64,000 nt of DNA from Colwellia sp. MB02u-6 (GTDB lineage Bacteria > Pseudomonadota > Gammaproteobacteria > Enterobacterales > Alteromonadaceae). The notes beneath the pieces were generated by a model. That model was not told the origin of the DNA. It did not search any database and worked only from the letters and a program-made list of their open reading frames with translations. The position numbers and the translations under genes were made by a program. Positions 19,820 to 28,415 of this stretch are shown here, in pieces. The stretch spans positions 124,001 to 188,000 of the forward strand of contig NZ_JACGVG010000028.1 of assembly GCF_014077095.1 (NCBI RefSeq), in the 5' to 3' direction. Position 1 is the stretch's first letter. Each line of letters begins with the position of its first letter.

Positions 19820-22051
19820 ATGACAATAAAATGGCGTTTTGGCTTAAGAAGTAAGCTGTTATTATTATCGAGCTTTTTATTTACCATTCCATGGTTTGGT
19901 TATCAATATGTTTGGGAAATGGAAAAATATCTCCGCTATGGTCAAGAGCAAACCATTATAGGCACAGCAAGAGCACTTGCTACAGCCATGCATGAGCGAG
20001 CAAATTTGTTTAATAATCAAGCCAGTTTTTTACCTAGCGTTGAAAAAGGCAAAGACCTTTATAGTTACGGCTTATCCGCGCCCATTCAACTCGACGGTTT
20101 AAATCAAGACTGGCCCGACTTTGCCAACAAAGCCCATTTTTATCAGCAAAAAAATCAACTTTATAGCCAACTAACGCCGGAGCAATTATCAATAAATTTT
20201 ACTGCGGCGGTTGGCACTTATGGTCAGTATTTGTATTTATACTTTGGGGTGATTGACGACAAGGTCATATATCGTGACAGTAATGCCCGCAGTATTATTA
20301 ACAATGACCACTTAGAGCTTGCTTTTATTAATCCACAAGGCGTTTTCAGTCGCTTTATTATCAGCAATAAAACCACTGGTTGGATAGATGCTTATCGTAT
20401 TACTGATATTGAAGCGGATATTCCTGTGCCTGCTAGGAAAATTCAAGGACATTGGCGAAATACCGCACAAGGTTATAACGTTGAAGTACGCGTACCATTA
20501 ACTGAGTTTAACGACAATATCGCTTTTGCGGTGCACGATGTTGATAGCCCCTTAGGTAGTATTCAAGCGTCGCTAGGCTCAGCAGACCCTAGCTCTGCCG
20601 ACACATTAGGCACTATTTTAGTACCCTCACCCGAAATTGAGCGCATTGTGAAAGGCATGAGTTATACCAATTCTAGCATTTGGGTGGTTGACCAACATCA
20701 TCGTGTATTAGCCACCACAGGTAATATCAACAAAGCCAGCGGTGTCTGGAATAAGCGCGTTAACATTAACAATGCACGCCTTGATAATACTGATGATAAT
20801 TTTATCTTAACGGCTTGGCATAGTGTTGAAAACAATATATTGAAACCCTTATATGAAAGAATACTGACGCAACCGCCCAATAATTTTATCGACCAACTTT
20901 ATGACTCAGAAAACCTTACAGGCAAACATATCGAAAGTGCCTTAACGGGTGAGCCTATGTCGCAGTGGCGTTTAAGTACAGATCAACAAGCGGTTGTATT
21001 GTCAGCCGCCTACCCAATATTTATTAATAAACAGGTAAAAGGTGCGGTGATTGTTGAAGAAACCACTAATGGCATTCGCACCTTAAGGAATCAGGCGCTT
21101 GAAAAGCTTTTCAGTTCTATTTTGGCTATTATGTTATTGGGCGCGTTGGCCTTCTTTTTGTTTGCTTCGCGTATATCAAATCGCATCAGAACCTTAAGTA
21201 ATCAAGCAGAAATGGCGATTGACGAGCATGGCCGTATTAGTGGTAATGTTGATACCTCAAATACCAATGACGAAATTGGTGATTTGTCGCGTAGTTTCTC
21301 GACTGCGGTTAATCGCCTGAGTCAATATAATCACTATTTAGAAAATATGTCGTCACGTTTGTCACATGAATTGCGCACACCTATTGCTGTGGTGCGAACC
21401 TCGTTAGAAACCTTAGCTATGCAACAACAAAGTATCCGTGTAACAACACTAGATAATCATAATAAAATGCAAGCACCCGCGCTTGAAAACCCCTATTTAG
21501 TGCGCGCTCAACATGGTATTGAACGCTTAAGCTTAATTTTAACCAATATGAATGAAGCGACCCAAATAGAGCAAATGTTACAAAACACCGACAAAAGTGC
21601 CTTTGACTTAGCTCAGGTATTTAACGGTTGCATGCAAGGTTATCGCTTAATTTACCCTCATATTGACTTTTCATTTAATGATATAACACTAGGAAAGCAT
21701 CCGCTTTTAGGTTCACCAGAACATATAGCGCAGTTATTAGATAAGGTGATTGCCAATGCAGTAGAGTTTTCTGACGATAATAAAATTACCGCCAGCGTCG
21801 CACGTGATCATCAACAGGTGACTTTAACCATCAGCAATAACGGTGAGCTATTGCCTGAACAAATGAGTGAACAACTGTTTGACTCTATGGTGTCTATCAG
21901 GAAAAAACACAATAACGAACAGCCTCATTTAGGCTTAGGTTTGTATATTGCGCGCTTAATTTGTCAATTTCATCACGGCACAATAAAAGCCGTAAACCAG
22001 CAAAGTCAGCTCGGCGTTGAGGTTATTATTACCTTGCCATTAACAAAATAA
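19820..22051 (+). CDS. pdsS: PdsS, sensor histidine kinase with a carbohydrate-binding-like periplasmic domain
   Basis: The 743-residue kinase has TM1 (~10-28) and a large periplasmic part. Residues ~90-250 (IQLDGLNQDWPDF, LYLYFGVIDDKVIYR, EVRVPLTEF) look like a CBM9/DOMON-type beta-sandwich. TM2 (~432-452) leads to HAMP, then HisKA with H516 in SHELRTP, and an HATPase domain with DKVIANAVEFS and HLGLGLYIARL. Size and layout match the histidine kinase of the dedicated sortase system. The sensed ligand may be a glycan or envelope signal; that is inference from the fold. Confidence 0.85.
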   Translation: MTIKWRFGLRSKLLLLSSFLFTIPWFGYQYVWEMEKYLRYGQEQTIIGTARALATAMHERANLFNNQASFLPSVEKGKDLYSYGLSAPIQLDGLNQDWPDFANKAHFYQQKNQLYSQLTPEQLSINFTAAVGTYGQYLYLYFGVIDDKVIYRDSNARSIINNDHLELAFINPQGVFSRFIISNKTTGWIDAYRITDIEADIPVPARKIQGHWRNTAQGYNVEVRVPLTEFNDNIAFAVHDVDSPLGSIQASLGSADPSSADTLGTILVPSPEIERIVKGMSYTNSSIWVVDQHHRVLATTGNINKASGVWNKRVNINNARLDNTDDNFILTAWHSVENNILKPLYERILTQPPNNFIDQLYDSENLTGKHIESALTGEPMSQWRLSTDQQAVVLSAAYPIFINKQVKGAVIVEETTNGIRTLRNQALEKLFSSILAIMLLGALAFFLFASRISNRIRTLSNQAEMAIDEHGRISGNVDTSNTNDEIGDLSRSFSTAVNRLSQYNHYLENMSSRLSHELRTPIAVVRTSLETLAMQQQSIRVTTLDNHNKMQAPALENPYLVRAQHGIERLSLILTNMNEATQIEQMLQNTDKSAFDLAQVFNGCMQGYRLIYPHIDFSFNDITLGKHPLLGSPEHIAQLLDKVIANAVEFSDDNKITASVARDHQQVTLTISNNGELLPEQMSEQLFDSMVSIRKKHNNEQPHLGLGLYIARLICQFHHGTIKAVNQQSQLGVEVIITLPLTK

Positions 22052-22210
22052 TGTTAATGGCTTAAGCTAGGCTGTTGGCTATGAAAATTACCGTTAACCC
22101 CTTATCTAGATTGCGGCCCCTCTAAGGATTGCCCTTCTAGCATTGCAGTAAGATTGGAGCATGACAAGCTAGCGCAGTGCAGCATTTGTTTTTCCAACTA
22201 TGACAAAATA

Positions 22211-22885
22211 CTATTCAATACCAATGTATTTGTGTACTTGCACTGATAAGCGCCAGTTATTTTTAATACAAGCGGCAATAGCAAGCTCGGTGGCACGTTG
22301 TTTTTGGCTAATAGGTTGTAAATAAATTTGCTTTTTTTCAACTTGATGCTCGGCTAATAACGATTTTAGGTCATCAATATGTTGCTCGGTGGCCACTGGG
22401 TGTTTAATTTCATTTGCCCTTTGCATCGCGCTAGCTAAAATTTTGTAACCGCCACGCATATTCACTTTGGGTGACACAGTAACCCAGCATTGCTCTGAGA
22501 CTCTAATTTCAAAGGTGCCTGAGGTTTCTACCTGACAGCTATAACCTTGTGCTTCGAAATATAAACACAAGGTGGTTAAATCTTCCATACAAGGTTCGCC
22601 ACCGGTAATAACAATATGTTTCGCGTTAAAGCCCTGTTTGTTAAAGATTACAGCAATATCATCTAAGGATAAATTTGACCATTGTTCAGTCTCTTCTACC
22701 TTACTTAGCAGTTGCTTACTGGAAATTTCTAACTCCGGATGAATGTCCCAGGTATGTTTAGTATCACACCAAGAACAACCGACAGGACACCCCTGTAAAC
22801 GAAGAAAAATTGACGGTTGGCCGGTAAATGAGCCTTCGCCTTGCAGAGTTTCAAACAATTCATTTATTTTATAACGTGTGGTCAT
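22211..22885 (-). CDS. queE: QueE, 7-carboxy-7-deazaguanine synthase
   Basis: This radical-SAM enzyme converts 6-carboxytetrahydropterin to 7-carboxy-7-deazaguanine on the way to preQ0 and queuosine. The 224-residue protein has the cluster-binding CxxxCxxC as C33, C37 and C40 (GCPVGCSWCD) and the GGEPC motif. A longer in-frame reading to 23032 would overlap queC and lacks similarity; the ATG at 22885 gives the usual E. coli-like length (223 residues). It is divergent from queC with 67 bp between them. Confidence 0.95.
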   Translation of the reverse strand: MTTRYKINELFETLQGEGSFTGQPSIFLRLQGCPVGCSWCDTKHTWDIHPELEISSKQLLSKVEETEQWSNLSLDDIAVIFNKQGFNAKHIVITGGEPCMEDLTTLCLYFEAQGYSCQVETSGTFEIRVSEQCWVTVSPKVNMRGGYKILASAMQRANEIKHPVATEQHIDDLKSLLAEHQVEKKQIYLQPISQKQRATELAIAACIKNNWRLSVQVHKYIGIE

Positions 22886-22952
22886 TTCTTTAATGCTTAG
22901 ATAATTTCTAGTAGAATGCGCAAGTTTATTATACCCCAAGAGACCTGTAAAT

Positions 22953-23609
22953 ATGAGTAATAAAGTCGTAGTAATTTTTTCTGGTGGCATGGATTCATTC
23001 ACCGTACTGCACCGCGCTTTAAAAGATGGCAAAGAAGTTTATGCCTTAACCTTTGATTATGGCCAGAAACACGTGAAAGAAATTGCCTGTGCCAGTAAAG
23101 TTTGTCAACAACTGGGGGTTGCTCATAAGGTTATTGATATTTCATCAATTAATCAGTTATTAGCGGGATCGTCTTTGACCGATGATATCGATATTCCGGA
23201 AGGTCATTACGAAGCCGAAAGTATGAAGTCAACAGTTGTACCTAATCGTAATATGATTTTACTGTCGTTAGCGGTGGGTTATGCCGTCTCAGTAGAAGCA
23301 GCGCAAGTATATTATGGCGCTCATTCCGGTGATCATGCTATTTATCCTGATTGTCGACCTGAATTTGTTATGAAAATGAATGAGGTTTGTCAAATCGCGA
23401 ATTATCAAGCAGTTGAAATTTTTAGTCCATACTTAACGAACAGTAAATCCGATATATTAACTGACGGTTTAAAGATGGGTTTGCGTTACGATGACACTTG
23501 GACTTGTTATAATGGCCGAGAACAAGCCTGCGGTAAATGCGGCGCATGTCAAGAGCGCCTAGAAGCCTTTGCTGACAATAATGTCACCGATCCTTTAACA
23601 TACGAATAA
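22953..23609 (+). CDS. queC: QueC, 7-cyano-7-deazaguanine (preQ0) synthase
   Basis: QueC is an ATP-dependent ligase that turns 7-carboxy-7-deazaguanine into preQ0, the step after QueE. The 218-residue protein has the PP-loop SGGMDS (residues 10-15), the preQ-type core [16 protein letters not shown], and the zinc-binding Cys set [16 protein letters not shown] near the C-terminus. Length is normal. No preQ1 riboswitch is evident in the short upstream region. Confidence 0.96.
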   Translation: MSNKVVVIFSGGMDSFTVLHRALKDGKEVYALTFDYGQKHVKEIACASKVCQQLGVAHKVIDISSINQLLAGSSLTDDIDIPEGHYEAESMKSTVVPNRNMILLSLAVGYAVSVEAAQVYYGAHSGDHAIYPDCRPEFVMKMNEVCQIANYQAVEIFSPYLTNSKSDILTDGLKMGLRYDDTWTCYNGREQACGKCGACQERLEAFADNNVTDPLTYE

Positions 23610-23643
23610 CCTTATTTATAAAGGCCGGCCAAATTAAATGGGA

Positions 23644-23669
23644 AAAAGGGACAGTGAAATGTCCCTTTT
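23644..23669. terminator. Bidirectional hairpin terminator of queC and lysC
   Basis: AAAAGGGACA and TGTCCCTTTT form a perfect 10-bp stem with a 6-nt loop, 35 nt after the queC stop. T-rich tails are available on both strands, so it can also stop lysC transcripts. Confidence 0.75.
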
Positions 23670-23704
23670 AAGCGCCATTTTTTAGTGCTTATTTTAATAA
23701 TCAT

Positions 23705-23736
23705 GACTGTTTTATGGATTAAACCCTAAAACAGTC
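23705..23736. repeat. Long-stem hairpin at the lysC 3' end
   Basis: GACTGTTTTA and TAAAACAGTC make a perfect 10-bp stem around a 12-nt loop just past the lysC stop. No T-run follows on the minus strand; it may protect the mRNA 3' end ahead of the terminator at 23644. Confidence 0.5.
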
Positions 23737-23749
23737 TAGTGATGCCAGC

Positions 23750-25126
23750 TTAGTCGGTAAACAAAGTACTATGTAAACGCTCAACCACTTGGTTTGCATC
23801 TGCTTCTGGCACAAGAAAACACAGATTATGATTGCTTGCGCCATGACAAATCATGCGAATATTAAAATCATTTATCTTGTCAAAAATACTGCTGCCAACC
23901 CCTTTAGTGCCATGAATTTTATTACCGATCACCGCAATTAAACTCAAACCATGCTCAACACTGACTTCACAAAGTTGTTCTAACTCTTCTACCACGGCTT
24001 GAGTTAACAAAGCTTGTGTTGAGCCATAAGGATTGTCAAAGGTTAGCGCGACACTAATTTCACTGGTGGTAATTAAATCAACACTTAATTGGTGTTTGGC
24101 TAATACGGTAAAAACTTTCGCTAGGAAGCCACTGGCATGAAGCATTTGTGGACTTTTTACTGTCACTAAGGTTTGCTCGCGTCGCAGCGCAATGGAACGA
24201 TAGGTAGGATTAGAGTCAACTTGGCGCTGTATTTTGGTGCCACCTGCATTAGGTTCTTTACTTGAACCAACAAAAACAGGAATATCTTGCCGCATAGCTG
24301 GAATAAGTGTCGCTGGATGCAGAATTTTCGCGCCAAAGGTTGCCATTTCGGCCGCTTCACCAAAACTAATTTCATTAATCGAACGTGCTTGATCTGTTAT
24401 TCGTGGGTCGGTAGTAAAAATACCAACCACGTCAGTCCAAATGCTTAAATTACTGGCTTGAACAGCTTCAGCTAACAGCGCTGCGCTGTAGTCAGAGCCA
24501 CCGCGACCTAAGGTGGTAGTATTACCCTGCTGGTCACAGCCGATAAAACCTTGCGTAACAATGACTTGTTTATTAAGTAAGGGATAAAGTAGTGCTTCAG
24601 TATTAGCCGCCAATTGGCTTAAATCAACTTGCGCTTTACCATATAAACCATCAGTTTTCATGACTTGGCGAACATCAAAATAATGACCATTCACATCGAC
24701 GAGTTGTAATACTTGTGCAAAAATTCGCGAACTGAATTGTTCGCCAAAACTCAAGATTTCATCACTGGTTCTTGTGCTGTATTGTTTTGCTTGTTGCTCA
24801 GCACAAGCGCGTAACGCATTTAATAAGCCTGATATTTCTTGATCAATCGCTTGATGGTTATCAAAATGTTGGGTTATGGCAAATTGAATATTAGCAATAT
24901 GGGTGATAATTTGTTGTTGTTCGCTTATCGCAACGCCTGCTTGGCTTAAACGTACTAAGTGATTAGTAACACCGGCACTGGCTGATACCACCACTAAACG
25001 GTTAGTGCTATTATTTTTAATAATATCCGCGCAGCGCAACATCGCATGAAAATCAGCCACACTGGTGCCGCCAAACTTTGCAACGGTAATATTTCCAGTA
25101 ATAGTATGATCTATGATTACAGACAT
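23750..25126 (-). CDS. lysC: LysC, lysine-type aspartate kinase
   Basis: The enzyme phosphorylates aspartate, the first step to lysine, threonine and methionine. The 458-residue monofunctional form has KFGGTSVADFHAML at the start, TLGRGGSDYSAALL in the kinase core, and two C-terminal ACT domains (from ~300) for amino-acid feedback. E. coli LysC is 449 residues. I chose the ATG at 25126 since GGAG lies 7 nt upstream; an in-frame ATG at 25165 would add 13 unrelated residues. A lysine riboswitch lies about 270 nt upstream and a small ORF overlaps the start, so control is probably at the RNA level by lysine. Confidence 0.95.
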   Translation of the reverse strand: MSVIIDHTITGNITVAKFGGTSVADFHAMLRCADIIKNNSTNRLVVVSASAGVTNHLVRLSQAGVAISEQQQIITHIANIQFAITQHFDNHQAIDQEISGLLNALRACAEQQAKQYSTRTSDEILSFGEQFSSRIFAQVLQLVDVNGHYFDVRQVMKTDGLYGKAQVDLSQLAANTEALLYPLLNKQVIVTQGFIGCDQQGNTTTLGRGGSDYSAALLAEAVQASNLSIWTDVVGIFTTDPRITDQARSINEISFGEAAEMATFGAKILHPATLIPAMRQDIPVFVGSSKEPNAGGTKIQRQVDSNPTYRSIALRREQTLVTVKSPQMLHASGFLAKVFTVLAKHQLSVDLITTSEISVALTFDNPYGSTQALLTQAVVEELEQLCEVSVEHGLSLIAVIGNKIHGTKGVGSSIFDKINDFNIRMICHGASNHNLCFLVPEADANQVVERLHSTLFTD

Positions 25127-25248
25127 GCAGATTCTCCATGAGTTCGAGATTGAATGGTTAAACATTCGAGTCTATCGCGAGATGTATATTTAGATAACAA
25201 TGTGCCAACACTAATGCGATTAAGGCTGGTAAAATGGGATATTAACAT
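25117..25248 (-). CDS. Small upstream ORF overlapping the lysC start (43 residues)
   Basis: An ATG at 25248 with AGGAAG 7 nt upstream opens 43 codons (begins MLISHFTSLNRISVG, ends ESACL) and stops at TAA 25117-25119, seven nt inside lysC in another frame. The arrangement would let ribosomes ending here start at lysC. It has only one Lys codon, so it does not look like a lysine attenuator peptide. It could be translated for coupling only, or not translated at all. Confidence 0.45.
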   Translation of the reverse strand: MLISHFTSLNRISVGTLLSKYTSRDRLECLTIQSRTHGESACL

Positions 25249-25393
25249 AAAAATTCTTCCTAAACGCCTGCATTGCTAAAGCTATTTCATTAAACATAGC
25301 AAATATAACAGGCAAATAACTAACAGGAAGAGCATGACTGAGCGTAGAGCGAATTAGGTTAAAAACCCGTTATTCAGGCGGTACTATTCAGCC

Positions 25394-25574
25394 AGAAGCT
25401 CTCCACCCTATGCTAAAAAACTTGTGTTTTTCTAGCGGTGACAGCCCTAAGGATTCAGCCCTAGCGACCGAATATAATATGCCCCCCATATCAATATTCT
25501 CGGCAATTGTCCCCCTCAGTAACAGTCAAAGGAATGGGTCCTCATGTTACCTACCTAGCAATTGCGCCTCTTCT
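25394..25574 (-). promoter_or_regulatory. Lysine riboswitch (L box) upstream of lysC
   Basis: The minus-strand RNA opens with AGAAGAGGCGC (25574-25564) and closes with GGAGAGCTTCT (25404-25394), which pair as the P1 stem and core. Between them are conserved L-box elements in order: GTAACATGAGG, GAGGGGGA, GCCGA, GGTCGCTAG, GGGCTGTCACC and GGTGGAGAGC. The aptamer length of 181 nt is typical. It precedes lysC, the usual target in gammaproteobacteria. I could not identify a clear terminator in the expression platform between 25393 and 25249. Confidence 0.9.
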
Positions 25575-25841
25575 GGTGTGAAAATTTTTCTATTTCTGCA
25601 CTACTTAATTAATAACATCATTATACTTAATAAATAAGGGTATTATAAAAGTGGAGTAAAAATTCTAATTTTCAGCACAGTCATTAGACCCTATCTAAGA
25701 GTAAACATCAACAGACTTTTAGACGTCCAAATAAAATAGTTTGTAACAATGAGCTACTTACACAAAGTCTTATAATTGTTATGCTTTAGCATCTTGAAAA
25801 CTTATTACCCTATTCTTATCGCCTATTTTGGACTGAGTCAC
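25575..25841. other. Divergent promoter region between the lysC leader and elyC
   Basis: AT-rich non-coding DNA that must hold the lysC-leader promoter (minus) and the elyC promoter (plus). No gene is supported; no confident promoter boxes assigned. Confidence 0.4.
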
Positions 25842-26594
25842 ATGGATCTATTTTTACTAAAAAAAATTATCAGCTTAATGATTATGCCACTGAGCATAAT
25901 TATCTTACTGTTAATTATCGCCATTATTTTTTATCGTTTAAAACCAAAATTGAGTTTTTGGGCGCTATTTACCGCAACCACTTTATTATTTTTGAGTACC
26001 TTTCCACCATTATCCGATAACATCATGGCGGCATTAGAAGATAACTATCCCGCATTTACCCGCAGCAATCAGCCAGTTGATTATATTATTATTTTGGGCG
26101 GTGTTCACACTAGCGTTCAGGGTTTGCCTGCGACCAGTGAATTAAAGTCTAGTTCACTGGAAAGGTTAGTTGAGGCTGTTCGTATCTACCGCCTGCACCC
26201 CGAAGCACAAATAATTACCTCAGGTTTTGCCGATGGTGATGTCAGTTCAAACGCAGAAAAAGTTAAGCAAGCGGCAATATTATTAGGTTTGCCAAAAAAT
26301 AAAATATTGACTGAAAATTTCCCTCAAAATACCGAAGAAGAAGCGCAACTTATTGCACCACGCGTGTTAAATAAAAATGTCGTACTCGTCACTAGTGCCA
26401 ATCATTTACCCAGAGCCATGGCCTATTTCCAACGCTACGGTGTCAATGCAATCCCTGCACCGGCAAGCCCATGGGTTAAAAGCAATGGGCTTACTTCATG
26501 GGCTTATTACGTACCTAATGCTAAAAAATTACAACAAACCACTACCGTTTGGTACGAAGCACTCGGACGTATTGTGCAATGGTTTAACCGCTAA
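25842..26594 (+). CDS. elyC: ElyC/SanA-family DUF218 envelope protein
   Basis: The 250-residue protein has two N-terminal membrane helices (~10-27 and ~36-53) followed by a periplasmic DUF218 domain with DYIIILGGV, AQIITSG and VLVTSANHLPRAMAYF. This is the layout of E. coli ElyC, which affects peptidoglycan and undecaprenyl-carrier metabolism. I chose the ATG at 25842 (MDLFLLKK), which aligns with the ElyC N-terminus; an upstream ATG at 25776 adds 22 residues with no support. It stands alone on the plus strand. Confidence 0.85.
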   Translation: MDLFLLKKIISLMIMPLSIIILLLIIAIIFYRLKPKLSFWALFTATTLLFLSTFPPLSDNIMAALEDNYPAFTRSNQPVDYIIILGGVHTSVQGLPATSELKSSSLERLVEAVRIYRLHPEAQIITSGFADGDVSSNAEKVKQAAILLGLPKNKILTENFPQNTEEEAQLIAPRVLNKNVVLVTSANHLPRAMAYFQRYGVNAIPAPASPWVKSNGLTSWAYYVPNAKKLQQTTTVWYEALGRIVQWFNR

Positions 26595-26728
26595 TAAACT
26601 AAAAGCAGCAGCAATTTACACTGCACGATTTAATGACCAGCAAGCCTTGTGTAGTAACACAGTTACATAAGGCTAGTTCATTACCAAGTACAATCCTGCA
26701 TAAACAGCAGTCTTGGTACTATATTGGT

Positions 26729-26765
26729 GCTATATGTTTGCGCTATATGTTTGCGCTATATTGGT
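26729..26765. repeat. 13-bp tandem repeat between elyC and ybgI
   Basis: Two perfect 13-bp units gctatatgtttgc (26729-26741 and 26742-26754) are followed by a partial third copy. They sit between two convergent genes and probably reflect slippage; no function is apparent. Confidence 0.75.
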
Positions 26766-26781
26766 ATTAATAATCTGCCGC

Positions 26782-27540
26782 TTAGGCTGGGTTATCAATA
26801 TCAATAAACTTAGCCTCTAATGGCAAATGCTGATTAAAATGTTCGGCTAATGCTTTAGCGCCATAGCGCTCGGTAGCATGGTGGCCAGCGCAATAAAAAT
26901 GAATATCCATCTCGCGGGCAACATGAGTGGTTTGCTCGGATACTTCACCACTGATAAAGGCGTCTATGCCGTGTTCAGCCGCTAACTCAATATAGCCTTG
27001 GCCACCACCGCTGCACCAAGCAACAGTTTTAATCGCTTTATTAGATGGCGGTGCTATGTGCAAGCAAGTTCGGTTGAGCTTTTCGTTAATGCGTTGCTCA
27101 AGTGCTTGTGGGCTGAGTTCACTAGTAAAGTCTCCACGTACAGCAACACTCAAAGCGTTACCCTCTTCCAATGGCGCGACATTATTGATTGAAAATAATT
27201 TCGCTAATTGTGCGTTATTACCTAAGTTTGGGTGAATATCTAAGGGTAAATGATAGGCAAATAAACTGATGTTATTTGCCAGTAACGCCTTAATGCGTTT
27301 ATGTTTCATACCGCGGATGACATAACTTTCATTCTTCCAAAAAAAGCCATGGTGTACGACTAACGCATCGGCTTTTTCAGCAATCGCTTGTTCGATTAAC
27401 GCTTGTGTAGCAGTAACGCCTGTGATGACCTTACTGACCTTGTCTCGTCCCTGAATTTGTAGACCATTTGGACAAAAGTCTTTAATTTGTTCAGGCTTTA
27501 ATAAGTTGTTTAAATAGCTTTCGAATTCATAAAGTTGCAT
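26782..27540 (-). CDS. ybgI: YbgI/Nif3-family dinuclear metal-centre protein
   Basis: The 252-residue protein matches the YbgI/Nif3 family (Pfam NIF3, GTP cyclohydrolase 1 type 2-like), a toroidal hexamer with a two-metal site. Metal ligands are visible in LVVHHGFFWK, YHLPLDIHP and the C-terminal CAGHHATERYGAKAL. E. coli YbgI is about 247 residues and very similar along its length. The biochemical role in bacteria is not established. It runs convergent with elyC and is followed by no clear terminator. Confidence 0.92.
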   Translation of the reverse strand: MQLYEFESYLNNLLKPEQIKDFCPNGLQIQGRDKVSKVITGVTATQALIEQAIAEKADALVVHHGFFWKNESYVIRGMKHKRIKALLANNISLFAYHLPLDIHPNLGNNAQLAKLFSINNVAPLEEGNALSVAVRGDFTSELSPQALEQRINEKLNRTCLHIAPPSNKAIKTVAWCSGGGQGYIELAAEHGIDAFISGEVSEQTTHVAREMDIHFYCAGHHATERYGAKALAEHFNQHLPLEAKFIDIDNPA

Positions 27541-27593
27541 TAATTAATTCTGACCTTAAATATTGAGTTATTATATTTAGTACTGCTTTACCA

Positions 27594-28355
27594 TTACTGA
27601 TTAGATTTTTTACTTGTTTTACTTGATGAATTCATCGTTGGCACCTTGACGGGTTCAAAGTGTGGTCTGAGTTGCCATTTGGGTTTGATCGGCGTTAAAG
27701 GTAATACACGCTTTTTCGCCACAATGACATAAACAGAGCCTAGACTTGGAAAATAACGTGCCGCTATATTGTGCCAATGGTTGCAAAAAACTCCCGTAGT
27801 AAGTTGTCCAGATAATGACGAATGCAAAAACCGTTTATCTAGTTGGATCTCAAATCCCATTAAGTGCAGCCAATCTTTCACTCGCATAGGTGAAAATAAT
27901 CTTTCATTCCAAGGGATTTGCTTGCGCCTATAAGGAATAAATTGATTAAGACCCACTAAACTAAAAGGATTAAATCCAGTGATCACTAAATAGCCATTAG
28001 GAATTAATACCCGGTTGGCTTCACGCACCACATGATGAGGGTCTAACGAAAACTCCAAAGCATGCGCTAATACGCAAACATCAACACTGTGCTCTAGTAA
28101 CGGTAAATCATCAATTTCAGCAATAATATCGCCGTTTTTCAGCTGGTTTGTTAAGGTTAATTGATGCTTAATCGGGCTATCTACACTCGATATTTCACCA
28201 CTTAAAGCGCCAATTTTTAGCATGTGATAGCCAAAAAACTTTGGCCACCAAGGGGCTAGCGCTTGATTAATATTGGTAACTATCAAGTCACCATTAGGTA
28301 AGTTTTGCCAAGATTTTGGAAAATCAGGGTGCCTAAACGCGAGTGCTGGCTTCAT
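27594..28355 (-). CDS. yafS: YafS-like SAM-dependent methyltransferase
   Basis: The 253-residue protein has a class I methyltransferase fold: LPLLEHSVDVCVLAHALEFS, the REANRVLIPNGYLVITGFNP motif and a Lys-rich tail. It aligns with E. coli YafS (KIG-LS-EI near residue 46, FNP-S--GL near 130), and the neighbourhood is also conserved: in E. coli yafS lies beside gloB and mltD, as here. The substrate is unknown. It is divergent from gloB with only 60 bp between the two start codons. Confidence 0.88.
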   Translation of the reverse strand: MKPALAFRHPDFPKSWQNLPNGDLIVTNINQALAPWWPKFFGYHMLKIGALSGEISSVDSPIKHQLTLTNQLKNGDIIAEIDDLPLLEHSVDVCVLAHALEFSLDPHHVVREANRVLIPNGYLVITGFNPFSLVGLNQFIPYRRKQIPWNERLFSPMRVKDWLHLMGFEIQLDKRFLHSSLSGQLTTGVFCNHWHNIAARYFPSLGSVYVIVAKKRVLPLTPIKPKWQLRPHFEPVKVPTMNSSSKTSKKSNQ

Positions 28356-28415
28356 TATATTAAACTGTCGAAAAAGTAAGTATAATCATATCTTCAGTAT
28401 ACTCAGGAGCCACAC

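Noticed and set aside
22886-22952. Possible preQ1 riboswitch between queE and queC
   Set aside because: The 67-bp gap shows no C-rich preQ1 aptamer pattern on either strand.
22886-23032. Long N-terminal extension of queE
   Set aside because: It overlaps the divergent queC, lacks family similarity, and the ATG at 22885 gives the normal length.
25410-25637. Plus-strand ORF upstream of elyC
   Set aside because: It lies on the opposite strand of the lysine riboswitch and its composition follows that RNA structure.
26643-26674. Imperfect hairpin after elyC (AGCCTTGTG / CATAAGGCT)
   Set aside because: It has a mismatch near the loop, a 14-nt loop and no T-run, so I did not call it a terminator.
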